Positions 31,519 through 44,104 of a DNA stretch of 64,000 nucleotides are shown here, in pieces (position 1 is the first letter of the stretch; each line of letters opens with the position of its first letter). The position numbers and the translations under genes are program-made. The stretch lies in NCBI RefSeq assembly GCF_012489685.1, contig NC_080044.1:59387507-59451506 (forward strand), in the 5' to 3' direction. Source of the DNA: Lotus japonicus (taxonomy: Eukaryota > Streptophyta > Magnoliopsida > Fabales > Fabaceae). The notes under the pieces were generated by a model that made no database searches, was not told where the DNA came from, and saw only the letters and a program-made list of their open reading frames with translations.

Positions 31519-34500
31519 TGTAAGACCTGGATTTTCAGAACAAGCTAGTTTCCGACTCACGCGTAGAATCAGTGTAAGCGTGACAGGAGTTTGACATTTG
31601 AGGAAGATTAATGAAGAAGAAAGTTCAGGAATTGCTTGAGGAATGTTGCGTAGTTGTTTTCGGAGTTAGTGCGAGTCGTCTGCACACTTGCCTTAGGGCG
31701 AGCGTGTCCAGAATAGACTATTTCGCTCTTAAAGCAACGTTTTGAGTGAGATTTCGAACTCTCGGAAAATTTAAAGATTCTCTTTATTTTTCCATCGACC
31801 AGCGTTTCATTTCGGAACTCTGGACTGTACGCACGATAGGTTTCACTTTTCGGATGTCCGCCGACGCTAATTTCTTTGCTTCGAAACCCTATTTTCGAGC
31901 AATGGATGAAGACTTTTTCTATTCGGGACTTCTAAAGAAGATTCCGTCCGCGTTGCCAGACTTGTTTCGACGTTTCCAATCTTTCTTCAGTTGGAAGTTT
32001 TGTCGTTTGAGCATCACAGCAAAAAGTAGTTTTTCGGGGCAGATTAACCGACACCGCTTTTGAGTTTTTCGATATCGTTTTTCCCAAATCCTAGATATTT
32101 GTTTTGAGTTCTGGAATTCCGACGCCAGAATCTCTCTTAGAATTTCTCGGTGATCGTGCTGCAAAAATCGGAATCGCGAAATTTTCATTTTCCCGCGATT
32201 TCACCCGCCTATAAATAGCGCGAAAAAGCAAAATCCTCTCATTTTCTTTCCATTTGTGGCTGATTTCGTGGGGAGCAAGGGGGGAGGGGATTTCCGCGAA
32301 AACTTGACCAATCTTCGTGCAGTTCGTCCCTACTTCTAGGTATCGAGGTAACTATCATGAATCCTGCCTCTGATTTCTGTTTCTGCTGAGTTTCTGAAGT
32401 CGTTTCTGTGCTCTAAGTTTTGAGCTTTTTCTAAAATTGTCCGATTTCTCTGATTTCTCGCTTGGGTTATGTTCCTTATGTTCCCCTGAGTCTAAAACCT
32501 CTGTCAGTAAACTCTGATTGCGATTCAGTTGTCCAGGATCTGAAAAATTGACTCAAAACTCTTTTTGTCTCACATTTCGAAACTTTATTGTCGAAAAGAC
32601 TTAATCTGACTTCGTGCCTTTAGGATTTGTTGTCACGGATATCATGAGGATCGTTGCTGTCAAATTTGTTTTCAGAACTGATAACTTTGAAGTTTTGAGC
32701 CTTTATTTTGGACCAAAATGCCCCTGCGTAGTCGTATTTCGGCCCGATTGTCCGAAAATTGTTCTGACAGTTTCTTTGCCTTAGTTTTACCCTAAAACTA
32801 CCTTGTAAACTGATTTGATCGAAGAAAAAGAGCCGAAGCCCTTTTCTCCTTATGGCCGTGGGGTTTTCCTAAGGGGAGGGGAGTTTTTCGTTTTCGAAAA
32901 CTTGTCCTTTCGTACCCGTTTGTCGTATTCTGAAGCTTTGATGCTTTGTCTATCGTTTATGTATTGTATTGCGATCGAACTAATCGATTTTGTGTGGATT
33001 CTGCTTTGTTTTTCCTCCGAGGTTCAGTTGAAGGAACTTTGGAAGTTTCAAGGCATTCCTGTGAAGGAGATTTGATTTGCGAAGCTGGATCAGCTCGAGG
33101 TTAGGGCAACTTACATATATATTAGCTATGAATGCATGATAGGCGTCGATCAATTCGACTTATGCTTTACTTTGATGTTGATTATGTTGATGAACTGATG
33201 TTGTGATGTTGTGCTTTGTTGGATTGTGCGTTTTGACGCAATTTCGGAGTGGAGATTCATTGATCTGGTGATCTTTGATATTTCGGGTTGGATGAACAAC
33301 CCTAGGCAAGTCCAAATGTGGGGTTTGAGACTTAGCCATATGTTGGAATTCTTAGACTTTCCCCGGGAAATGTATTTTGGGTGGTTGATCTTTGAAAACT
33401 TAGAATGATAGAGCTTTGAAAATCTAAAGACTTGGGAAACTTAGACTTTGAGAAATAAACTCATAACTTGACTAATTCGAATTGAAACAATTTTTATTAA
33501 CGTTTAAGCATAGGAGAACTGAAGGGGAAAATATTTACGAAAGACGGGGAAAAGTCGACTTTGTTGTGGGTTTGGAGAGTTATCGGAATTGGGGGAAGCC
33601 ACTAAGGTGAGCTATGGTGATGATTGAAAGTCACCGAGTACTCTAGTACTCTTGGGGAGTGTTGTGGAGCCGTGTTGTATTGACCGACACCTAGTGCTCT
33701 TGTTGTTTGGGCTGTGTTGTATTGACCGACACTAGACCCTTGTGTATTCTGTGGGTGGAGTTGTGTTGTATTGACCGACACTTACTCCGAGTTGTGTTGT
33801 ATTGACCGACACTAACTCATGGGTTTGTTGAGATTGGGTTGTGAGCTAAACACTTTCGTGGTAAGGACGATTCGTTGTTTGGCTAACCACGTTGCATTCA
33901 ATCGGGTGAATAACGGGAATGGTTCACCTGTGCATATCATGGTGAATAACGGGAATGGTTCACCTTGCATTAATGATGAATAACGGGAATGGTTCATCAT
34001 TCGGTGAATAACGGGAATGGTTCACCAAGGATGAATAACGGGAATGGTTCATCCAGGATGGATTTCATCCAGGATGGATAACGGGAATGGTCCATCCATA
34101 GTGAAAATGCTTCACTTGTGGCGAACGGGAACGCGTCACAAATCCGGATACATATTGTGCATTTCACGCATACATTCATGCTGACTGAGATTGTGTGCTG
34201 TTTGTTTATTGAAGCAATGTTAGAGCCATAACATGCTAGGATTGTTTATATGTATATATATCAACATATATCTATACCCCATATCACATGTTGAGTGTAT
34301 ATCTACTTATTGCTGTGAGTTGACCCTAGCGCCTTGGCTTTGTTTGTATGTTTGTGTTTGGGCGGTCGGCCTGCTGCCAGATGTCGATGGCCGACTGGTG
34401 TTCGATGGTCTCTCCCTCGGGGGGGATCAGATATGAGCTTGTGGATCGGGATGCCCCCACCGCTTGGGTGATCGATGTTGTGGGTCATCGAGCGACGTAC

Positions 34501-35072
34501 CGGGGAAGGGTCATGGAGGACCGGACTGACGAGTGTGAACATCTGACGAAAGAAGTTCTACGACGCATGGAGCTGAGCTTCAACTTGCCGTCTTCAGTTC
34601 GCCGAGGACTCGGATGTGTGAGCAGTTATGGGTTGGTAGAGTTAGGCAGGCGTCATATTTGTGTAGAGCTCTGATTCGTTTTGCTTTTGGGACGGGGTAG
34701 GTTCCCGACGCATGGCTTTTGTGTGGTTCTCTTATTGAGGGATCACAGTGAGTCAGTCGGACTATAGGGGTCTTTGCTTAGGCCATTTTGAGGCCGACTT
34801 TCTCCCAGTGGATTGTAATTATAACCTTTTCACTCACACTTCTGGATCTGTAACTATTTGCCTACGGGCACACTACTTTGGAGTCACTGCGAGTGCGCGT
34901 GACATGGGAGTGCAGCTGAGGCTGTACATGTGTAAATATTTGTGTGTTGGTTGGGTTTTGTCTTTATTTTCTATTGCTTGATTTAAAAGGTATCAAACGA
35001 AAAAATTACCTGTTTTCAGCGTAAAGTCTATTTTTGGTTACTAAAGTGACACCTGGAAATCGGGGTGTTACA
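31519..35072 (+). repeat. 3' LTR of the chromovirus
   Basis: 3554 bp, offset 7725 from the 5' LTR. I found no difference from the 5' copy. Followed by the target duplication GTATT. Confidence 0.95.
33666..34141 (+). repeat. Hairpin array, 3' LTR copy
   Basis: Same units as at 25941-26416, shifted by 7725 bases, with no change seen. Confidence 0.88.
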
Positions 35073-37547
35073 GTATTATCGTATCATGTCAACTTAAAAA
35101 GACCGTGAGACCCCTGCGTGCCTGGCACGATTCCCTACCTGTGCTTGTGAAGCACTACTATTGTAATGGGTCGCGTGATACATTTCCCACTCACATCACA
35201 TCACATGACGTGACAACACAATGGCATAGCCGTCACTGACAAGCAGCATCGTTTCATGTGCTTCGACGTTTCCATCACGCTTACAAGGCCTTCGGATGCA
35301 ATAAGTGACAACTGATTTGAGACGAAATTGCTCTTTGCATGTGACGTGATACAACAAGTGATAAGCCGATAAGTGTGAATGATTTCATACGTCTTTTCGT
35401 TTTGTAATAATTACCCGTGCTTTGTTTCAGTTGATGGGACTTCCATAAGTGTTTGATTGGCTAAAGACTCATACACAACCTTTATATGGGGCAATCAACG
35501 CCTTTAAAAGAACGCATATCAACGGATTACGAAGCGAATCGTTCGACGCGCTACCCCGTCATTCTATGTCGGTGAAATAGCGTGAGGACACGGTTTTCAT
35601 TGCGTCTAAAACTAGCGGGGACACGACCTTCTATGGACCTCAATAAAAGCGCCAACACATCATTCGAAGGGGTCTCATTCCACGAGGAGACACGACCCTC
35701 TGTTGATATCCACGAAACATTACCATTTAAACAATATTTACAATGGTTTTAAACCTCAGCACTATTCATCTTTCCAAAAATCAACGTTATTCTCGCTCTC
35801 CAATTTAATATTCATTTAACTTTTACCCACTCAAATGGTTTTTCTTTCAAAACCCTACCCCACCCATTTTTCAATGAAACATAACCATTTAAACAATATT
35901 TACAATGGTTTTAAACCTTTAACAGCACTTTTCATCTTTCAAAAACTCAACATTATTCTCACTTTCTCTCCAATTTAACACTCAATTAACTTTAACCCCC
36001 TACAATGGTTTTTCATTCCAAACCTACCCCATCCCTTTTTGGATTGCACCTGACAAAAGAAGGAAAGATTACTTTTATGCTGTGTTTGTTTCTCGTGAAA
36101 ATGGCTGGAAGGAAGTGAAGTGGATGGATTATGGCAGGAAAATGGTGTTGCTATGTGTTTGGATGAGCGTGGAAAAGGTGGAAATGGATAAAACACATGT
36201 GGGCCCCATGATTTCAGAAATCTTCTCCAAGAAGGAGAGAAAATAGAAATCCGATTCTTGAAGAGTACAAAATACAAATCCTATTCAGATTTTTTGTCAT
36301 TACCCACCACAGATGGCTTGAAGAGTACAAAATACAAATCAGAGTCGGATTTTTGGCCCGTTCTCAACTCAAACGAGTAATGATATATACACACCTCACT
36401 TTCTTTTCCATCTAATTTTCACTTATTTTTCTTCCTATATTTCTCAGCATTTCTTATAACAACAAAAATCATATCATTAATTTCTTTCTCATTTCTACCT
36501 AATCTTAAAAAGTACAGGTAGAATTGATTTGCCAACTAAACATTATTCCATTCCAATTCAAACATTGGAGAAATGTGATGTGATGCATTGTGAATAACCA
36601 TTCAATTTTTATAGCGGATAATTATAACTAAGGTGATAATATGTTGTTTTGGCTAATACTTTATTTAAGTGAATACTCACCCCGATGATCGAAAGTGATA
36701 GAGCTCTCATTGGTGGATGTCGAGAATCATTTCATAGGGTAAGGTGTATGGTAGATCTAGTTGTGAAAGCAATTGGAGCCGAAACGAATCTATTTGCGTC
36801 ATGAGGTATATGCTTTGTTTAAGAGCGAAGAGAGAGATAGAGAAGATATAGTAGATAAGAGAGAAAGTGTAGTAGATAGAAATAATTAAGAAATAAAGTA
36901 GATTTAGAGATTGTTTGGTATCATAAAAAGTGAGGAAAGTTAGAAGAGAAAGAATGAGGAAAATAATACAAAAGAAAAAAAAGTAAATATTCCACTAACA
37001 CTTTTATCAACAAAAGACAAAATTTCATTCAACTTTTTAATGGTGAGAATAAGGGTACAATAGGAATCAAAATAAAATAACACCATCACCAGCACTTTCT
37101 TCGCAAAAGGAAGGGAGGAAAAAAAGCTGTTAGGCCCTACATTCGTTTAGGCTCTTTATCCTTCCATATTCGTTTCCCAGGTGATTTACTTTGATCTTTT
37201 ATGGCCTCTTGGGCTATGTATTATTTCCCAAACCGTTATGAAATTGTTCTCAACTTATTACGAGACCATAATATCCGAGGCTTTGAAGTTTGTTAACATG
37301 CGAGACGCAAACACATTATAGGACGATTAACATATTGTACACTATTATTACCATGAACACATAAAACACACTGGAGTGAACTTTGTCTTAAATACGTAAA
37401 TGAAAAGGGATAAACAAGAAAGTACATTCCACTAAACACGTTAAACATAGACAGAACCCAGTGAACTTGTGAAGCTGCATTGCACTGAACATGCATATAA
37501 AACTGATTTTGTTATGAACATAAATGCGCTTACACATAAGAAAAGCT
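35073..37547. other. Intergenic, with an internal tandem repeat
   Basis: No gene supported; the reverse-strand frame 35975-36277 has no domain. A ~160-bp unit containing CCATTTAAACAATATTTACA and TTCATCTTTC is repeated in tandem (about 35714-35874 and 35875-36003). TTGAAGAGTACAAAATACAA occurs twice near 36258 and 36314. Confidence 0.5.
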
Positions 37548-38773
37548 TTATTTTCGGCCGATTCCTCTAAGGGTTTCCTTGATGTCAATTAAATCATTAC
37601 ATATTTCATCCTGAGCCATCGTTAACTTTGACATAAGTACCTTGAGGTTAGATTCCATGTGATTGTATTTTACAACCAAGGTATTATGGTGGACATCTTG
37701 GCTGCGCCTCAAAGTATCTACTTCTGCTTGCAAACGATCAAGGGCGGCATGGGAGGATCAGCTTGCAAACGATGAATGGCGGCAAAAGATGTATCACCAT
37801 TAGCTTTCCCTCTACTGTTAACCTTGGTTTGAATCGTGAGATCTGGAACTTTAGGAACCCATTTCTTTGTTGTTTTCAGTTTTAAAGCTTGAAGAGTTGC
37901 TACTGTGATCTTCCTGTGATTATAGTCCCAAGTAGCTTTTGAATAATCAATTTCTTCCACGTATTTGCACATCTCAGTTATCATGTAACCATAGGGCAGT
38001 AACCCTTTTTTGCTGCTCTTTAAAAACTTTTCAAACTCAGTATAGATAAGGTGTGGAAGATTGATTGGGGTATTGGACAACAAGTGATATAGGAGGAAGA
38101 TATCTTGGTCATTCAGTACATCAAGGTTATTGGTTCTTGGCGTAACAATGTTGGTAAGAAGATGGAATAGGAATCGGCCCTCCGGAACAAGGTTCGACGC
38201 CAGAGGTGCATCAACAACTGGAGCTTTCTTTCCGAAGAGGACACGAAAAATATCTTCAGTATCATAGCTATTTGTCCAGTGGGGATGGTAGACAACACCC
38301 TCCTCCAAACACTTGGTGGAGGCAGAAATGGTGAAAGGAGTGACAAATAAACGCTTCCCTTGGACAAGACCAATAATACCACCGTCCTCCTTTTGGGCGG
38401 TTGACCAAAACTCGATGACGAAATCTCTGGAAATCCTTTTATTGTCTTTTTATGGAATGTCAAAGAAATCCGTCCACCCGACACAATACAACATCGAGAC
38501 AACATCTATTCCGAATTGTTGCATATCCCTTAGACTCACCACAGTGTTTGGAAAGACAACAACATCCAAAGTAGTTTTTGACATATGAATGACCTCCGAA
38601 GCACAAGTTTGGTTACTCATTTGATTGTTTAGCCAGAATTGGTAAATATGATGAACACGTGACATGCGATATATAGGGTGAGTTTCTGTATTTATGTGGA
38701 TGTAAACAAGAACTACGGAAGGGAAATAAACAATTAAATAGTTCAAATCAAGAGTTTTGAGATCCGTGGACAT
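37548..38773 (-). pseudogene. Broken member of the plant transposon-protein family
   Basis: ATG at 38773. In order: an N-terminal region shared with 16891-17273, MQQFGIDVVSMLYCVGWTDF, RDFVIEFWSTAQ, GRFLFHLLTNIVTPR, DIFLLYHLLSN, LLPYGYMITEM, and a coiled-coil tail ending ETLRGIGRK (37548-37733). This is the LVxEFW / PYGxxIT layout of the gene at 14347, with the extra tail. Two breaks: TAA at 38450-38452, where the duplicated copy has a Tyr codon, and a 35-bp tandem duplication near 37726-37773 (GCTTGCAAACGAT twice) that shifts the frame before the tail. Function of the family unknown. The first 1133 bp (38391-39523, including upstream DNA) are duplicated at 16891-18023. Confidence 0.8.
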
Positions 38774-39523
38774 GTTCTCGAGACATGCGGCCTCGTGAAG
38801 GAAGTAAGAAGAAGTGACGTAAAGAATATCAATAAAAAAACTTTATATCTTTAACCCGTTTTCAGATGACCGCTGTTTTTCTATTAAAGGTGATGCTACC
38901 CACTTGTGTTTTCTTGCTGAAAAGGACAGTACACAGACATTACTTTTGGAGACATTCTGTATGGAGATCTCCGCACCGGATACGGATCCTCTCCATCTGG
39001 ATTTTGTCTACAGCCTCTCCAGCAGAAATTTTAACCCTTGGATTGATCTAACACCATCCAATAAATATACACACCTTATATGTGATGCCTAGGGAAAAAA
39101 AATTAAAACAACGTTAATTATTTGAAATGTCAGTTACAAAATCTAGTATTTGAAATGTCACAATAATCCTTTATAATTTTTGCAAAACCTTTTATTTTTC
39201 AATGTTACATTTTTTAAAAGATAAAAATAATTTTTTATGTTTGTTCAATTTTCTTTTTTGTCGAAAAGGTTAAAATAATAAAAACAATTTTTTTTTGACA
39301 TTGAATGAATATTTGTTAAAGAGTAACTAATTAAATGCTTTTTTAATAGAACAAATAACAAAATTTTAAAAAATAGGATATTTGTATATAAACAAAGATA
39401 ATTAAATGTTAAGTTTTTAAAGATAATTTTTTTTATTAATTTTTTAAGAGGCTTTAAATTTTAAGTTATTCATATAAAAATTTTATTTATGAAGTTAAAA
39501 AATAAAGCTTGGTTGACTAATTA
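38391..39523. repeat. Duplicated segment, copy 2 (partner 16891-18023)
   Basis: 1133 bp. On its left the family pseudogene continues normally, so this copy is nearer the original context on that side. On its right it is joined to the 5' part of a Sirevirus. Confidence 0.9.
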
Positions 39524-41317
39524 TGACATGATCTTTTGTAGTGTAGCTTTTGTTGAGAGGTCTTATTCCAGCTACAAGCAACTGAAATCTGGAAAACATA
39601 TCCTCAATGGACTCGTTAGGTTCCATGATGAAGGATTCATATTTCTGGATCAAAGACAGCGCCTTTGATTCTTTCACTTTCTTGTTTCCTTCATGAGACA
39701 TCTTCAAGGATTCAAAGATGCCCTTGGCAAACTCACGATCTGTAATCTTCTGGTACTCTTCATAGGAAATAGCACTTAGAAGAATAGCTCTAGCTTTGTG
39801 GTGCTGTGAGTAAAGCTTCTTTTGCTCAGCAGTCATCTCTGATCTGGAGATCTTCTTGACATCTGCATCAACTAGACGCTCATAGCCATCCACAATGATA
39901 TCCCAGAGATCTGCATCGAAGCCTAGAAAGAAACTTTCAATTCTATCTTTCCAATATTCGAACCTTTGACCGTCGAACATGGGAGGCTTTGCATTGTATC
40001 CATCTTTCTGTGTTTCACTGGTGGTAGCCATTTGTTTTTCACACCGGCCCGGATCACTGAACACTGTTAGGTGTGGTAATCAGAACTTGCGCTCTGATAC
40101 CAATTGAAGGTATGAAAAACGGTAGAAAGGGGGGGTTTGAATAGCGTTTTCAGAATAAAACTTCCACCTTAAAGATTTTAACAAATCTTTTGAGACACAA
40201 GTAAAGTGCTTAAGATAAGAGATAAGAAAAGCACACAAGGATTTTATCCTGGTTCACTTGATGAATCACTCAAGCTAGTCCAGTCCACCCGTGAAGGTGA
40301 TTTCTTCCTTCTTAGAATGAAGGCAATCCACTAATCAGATAATTGTTACAACTGCACTTGAAACCTACAAGTGACTAACAATACACTGACTTAGCTCACA
40401 CTAAGATTCACTCTCTTAGTCTTTTCTAGGATCCGATCAACCTTGATCTCCTAAAGGTAAACTAAACAACTGTTTAAGAAATCTTGTTTACAAAGAGATT
40501 GCTTCTAAAAAGCTTGTAGTAAACACAATGAATTCAATGAATAAAGAATGCTTAGAAGATTTGAATATAGCTTGCGCGTATGAGTTTCTTCCAACCGCAT
40601 CCTTCAGTCTTCAGCCTCTATTTATACTCCAAGGATTAGGTTTGAACGTTGCATGGGGATGCTACAGTTTGAGGGCAGATCTAGAATTTTCAGCTTCTCC
40701 TGTGGCTGAGAAAGTTAGGTTAGGTCGTCAGGATAGTACAATTGCTTTTGTACTTTGGATAGTGACTTGACCTTTAACCTCGTTTGACTTCTTATCAGAG
40801 GAGTGCTTCGTGTTGGAACTTGTGAAGCTTGTTGATCAGAGTCAGAGGGAAGCATGGATCCTCTGACTATTGTACCTTCTGATTTTGAACTCAGAGGAGA
40901 AGTACTTGGTCTTCACAACCATTTTGCTTCTAGACTTCAGAGTCTTCACTCTTCAGCTTCTGGATCTTCAGAGTCTTCTACACCATCAGAACTTCTGAGC
41001 CTTCAGAGTGTCTGGGTTGTCAGAACGTCTGGATCTTCAGAACTTCGAGTGAGCTGAGTCCTTATCAGAGCTTGAATAACTTCAGATCTTCTGAAGCTTT
41101 TCTACTGTTCAGATTGAATATAGAGACTGCGAAAGCGTTGCTAGGGTGACTCTATACGCACAGTGCTTCTGATTGGTGTGAGATCATGTTGAGGTCAGAG
41201 CCTGTTACAAGCACACTTAGAAAACACGTTAGAGTACCATAATTGTTCATACTAAAATGTTAACTTGTAATCATCAAAACATAGAGTTGTACTACTAGAT
41301 CAAAACTTGATCTTACA
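39524..41317 (-). mobile_element. Truncated Sirevirus: 5' LTR, primer site and start of gag
   Basis: Reverse-strand fragment matching 57085-58889 of the complete Sirevirus. The LTR is 40105-41317 (1213 bp), the primer site TGGTATCAGAGC (reverse strand) is at 40091-40102, and gag codons 1 to about 170 run from 40031 to 39524 (PPMFDGQRFEYWKDRIESFF, SYTTKDHVI). Beyond that it joins the duplicated segment. It differs from the complete element by several percent in the LTR, so it is an older or separate lineage. Confidence 0.88.
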
Positions 41318-42838
41318 ACCTATGCTTTAGGGACTATATTAGTGCATAGTGGTAAACTGTAATCGTGATTATGGGTGAGTTATACACCTCAAAAATGCTA
41401 ACTCTTTGGTCATGATAGCAATAAACCATCGGATGTTGGTTCACTAAAGACCTTGATTAGGGTTTGGTTGCTCATGACCGATAGGAGAGACATAACTTAT
41501 TAAATTGATTTAGGGTTCATCACTAAACTGCTTAACTAAATCGTAATTATCTCCGATGTTATTTGTCTATATCAATATCATGATCATATGTGAAGACTTT
41601 GAACATTACTATGAGCTTAGGAAAACGTGTATTTCTAATAGATTTCGGTAGCCACAATTACCTTTATTAAATTGGATTAAATATCTCATCTTTGTTGAAA
41701 TGTTGACTATTCATGATACTAATGGTAATTATTTATTCTAATGTTTAGGGTTTAGGGATATATTACTTATAGGACACATCTCATGTTGTTGAATTATTAG
41801 TTTTTATGTCATGCAAATACAATCATTGTTCATTCCCCAAACCGGATACCAATACATTCGATAGTTTAGTGTGGTATATTAAAGAATAACTAGGTTATGA
41901 GATTTTTCACTTACAATAATAGGCTAACTTTACAGTGATTTGTTTTCAAACTTAGCCAAAGGGGTTAAGATTAATTATGCATGTGATTAGACAAAAAATA
42001 ACCTTGACCCTAAAATTTATTACACATTAGTTTATCCTTCCTATGATTTTATCCCAAGTCGTAAACTCAACCAAGTTATTTTATCTTTTCATCCATTTAT
42101 TATTACCTTAACACTGTAGCCTTGCCGCTAAGGAATCGTAGCCGTGCCGTTGCAATAACGTTACCGTGGCTACGATCTCAAGCGTTAAATTTTAAATTAT
42201 TATATTTAATGATATACTATAACTGCACCACCAAAAAAGTCAGTTCAAAAGTGAAACACTGCAGATGAAACTACAATACTGCAAACGTGCATCATGAAAA
42301 CACGTGCCGCTTGCTGTTGTGTATTTCGAAGGGTGCCGGGAAAGGTTATGTATGTCGTAGTAAGCGCGCGACCATATAGATGTAACTCGCTCACAATACC
42401 TGACGCAAGTAGACCTCGATAACTGCGTCTGACGTACCGCAAGAAATTAATTACCGTGAAGAACAATACGTGACTACGTGTGATACGATTAGCTTGCCCC
42501 CGTCGGCTGAAGTAAATCTGAATTGGATTAGCTTGCAAAGTTAAAGTTGATTTTGACCCATGAAGGAGATGGGTGCAGTGATGTAAAACTGATTTGTTGA
42601 CATAAAGGAGATTGGTTGAAAGCTTCGTGTGACATAAAGCCAAAGATCATGATTAGTTACGGCTACCTATGTCACTTGATCATCACTCTATTTACGTGTT
42701 TCATTCTATTCAAGCTATACAAAAAAAAATCAGATGTTAAAATATAATTATTTTTCGTTGTCGCTCACCTTTTATAACTTGTCTCCCTCACAGCACTACA
42801 CCTCACCACAACATGATAGACCTAATGTGGACGACTTT
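41318..42838. other. Intergenic, no supported gene
   Basis: AT-rich. The 132-codon reverse frame at 42245-42643 has no recognisable domain. GTGACATAAAGCC near 42629 also occurs in the repeat at 60745-60920. Confidence 0.45.
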
Positions 42839-42984
42839 TAAAGTGGTCTAATTTTAGACCACTTTTTTTAACCTGCTATAATAGGTTAACACATTGTTTT
42901 TAAAGAAATTAATATATATGACAAACTTTTAATGATATTTTTTTTTAAATAAAAGAATGTGTTGACCTACTATACCCGGTTAAA
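42839..42984. mobile_element. Foldback-type small element with adjacent perfect palindrome
   Basis: AAAGTGGTCTAA-TT-TTAGACCACTTT (42839-42864) is a perfect 12-bp stem. Next to it, TTTAACCTGCTATAATAGGT (42867-42895) is complementary with few changes to 42956-42984, giving 29-bp arms round a 60-bp AT-rich centre. This looks like a short MITE or foldback element; no clear target duplication. Confidence 0.6.
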
Positions 42985-43525
42985 GTAGGAGGTATAAAAT
43001 TACACTACCTAAAAATGGTGAATATTAGAAATAAAGGTTTTGTATGGAGGATATGTTTCCCACGTTATACATAAAGTGTAAGAGTTTATCAATTAATGTC
43101 ATAAATTAAGTTAAACACAATTATTATAAATGAGTTATATGAAAAAAAATATATAAGTCATTGGTCAGCTATTTGAATACAATATGAAATGAGGCATAAT
43201 TGAGAAATAATGAGAAAAAAATGCTTAGAATGTATTAAAAACAATAAATAGGGAACCAAAAAAAAGTTAAAACTAGAAGTGCTTTGAAACGGATGTAGCA
43301 GGTGTTTACGTTGTCAAAACATGACCTTGTTTCAAGTAGTCGCATAGATATGGCACAAGAAAGTAATTTTAACCCATTGGGAGTCCCTTTTCCGATCCGG
43401 TTTTATAGTTATTGGATAAATCAAATCTTATGAGGTGACAAGTTGGTAGATGCAGGTCAATCACGTTCATGTCATTGGCTTAATTTAGGAAAGTCTCCTT
43501 CTGCTCATGCAGTGTGTAAATTATT

Positions 43526-43713
43526 ACTCACTCTGTTTAAAAAGTTTATTAATTAATAAATATTTGATTGAAATACATGTATTTAAGATGTTTATACAAA
43601 GAAGAAAAGAAATCTTATTATTGGTTAAGTAGATAGTGAGAGTTGGATAGACTTTGTTAATAAGAGTGATATTTACAACTTTAATTTATAATTAAGGACC
43701 GAGGAAATATGAT
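43526..43713. mobile_element. Degenerate Stowaway-like MITE
   Basis: Starts TACTCACTCTGTTT and ends GGACCGAGGAAATA, a worn version of the CTCCCTCCGT ends. The inside contains ATTGGTTAAGTAGATAGTGA, which matches the inside of the MITE at 59874-60185 with few changes. Confidence 0.55.
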
Positions 43714-44104
43714 ATTAAATAATGATATATAATGATGAAAGAGAGAAAATGATCATTGTTTTTACAAACCAACTTATGTTTTTGAAATATAGTACAAATT
43801 ATAGTATTATCTACTTATAGTATGAAACTGAGTATTTTGGTATTATGACATTAGGCAGAGAAGTGGAAGTCACCAAAGTAAACCAAGAACGATAGAACAA
43901 GAGCAAAGTGTCCTTTATGGAAGGCAAAAGAAGCTCCTCCTCCAACATAGACAAGGAGGATATCACAGTGTAAGCACATTCACTACCATTTATTACTTTC
44001 ACATGAAAATGGGTTGTGTATATGAAATGATAGTATGTTGTCTGTGGTGAGGGACGGGTAAGACAAATGTTCTTGAGCTTTTAAGACAAATTGCTTTGAT
44101 GCAG

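Larger units (their letters stand above)
23794..35072 (+). mobile_element. Chromovirus (Tekay/Del-like Ty3/gypsy) LTR retrotransposon, defective
   Basis: 11279-bp insertion with two 3554-bp LTRs that start TGTAAGACC and end TGTTACA, flanked by the target duplication GTATT (23789-23793 and 35073-35077). The primer site matches initiator tRNA-Met. The internal part is only 4171 bp and holds remnants of gag zinc knuckles, RT, a scrap of integrase and a chromodomain tail. The tail and the iMet primer site place it among the chromoviruses. Every line and translated frame that I compared is the same in both LTRs, so the insertion is very recent although the coding part is dead. Confidence 0.93.

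Noticed and set aside
42245..42643. 132-codon reverse ORF
   Set aside because: No recognisable domain, promoter or repeat relation; length alone is not enough.
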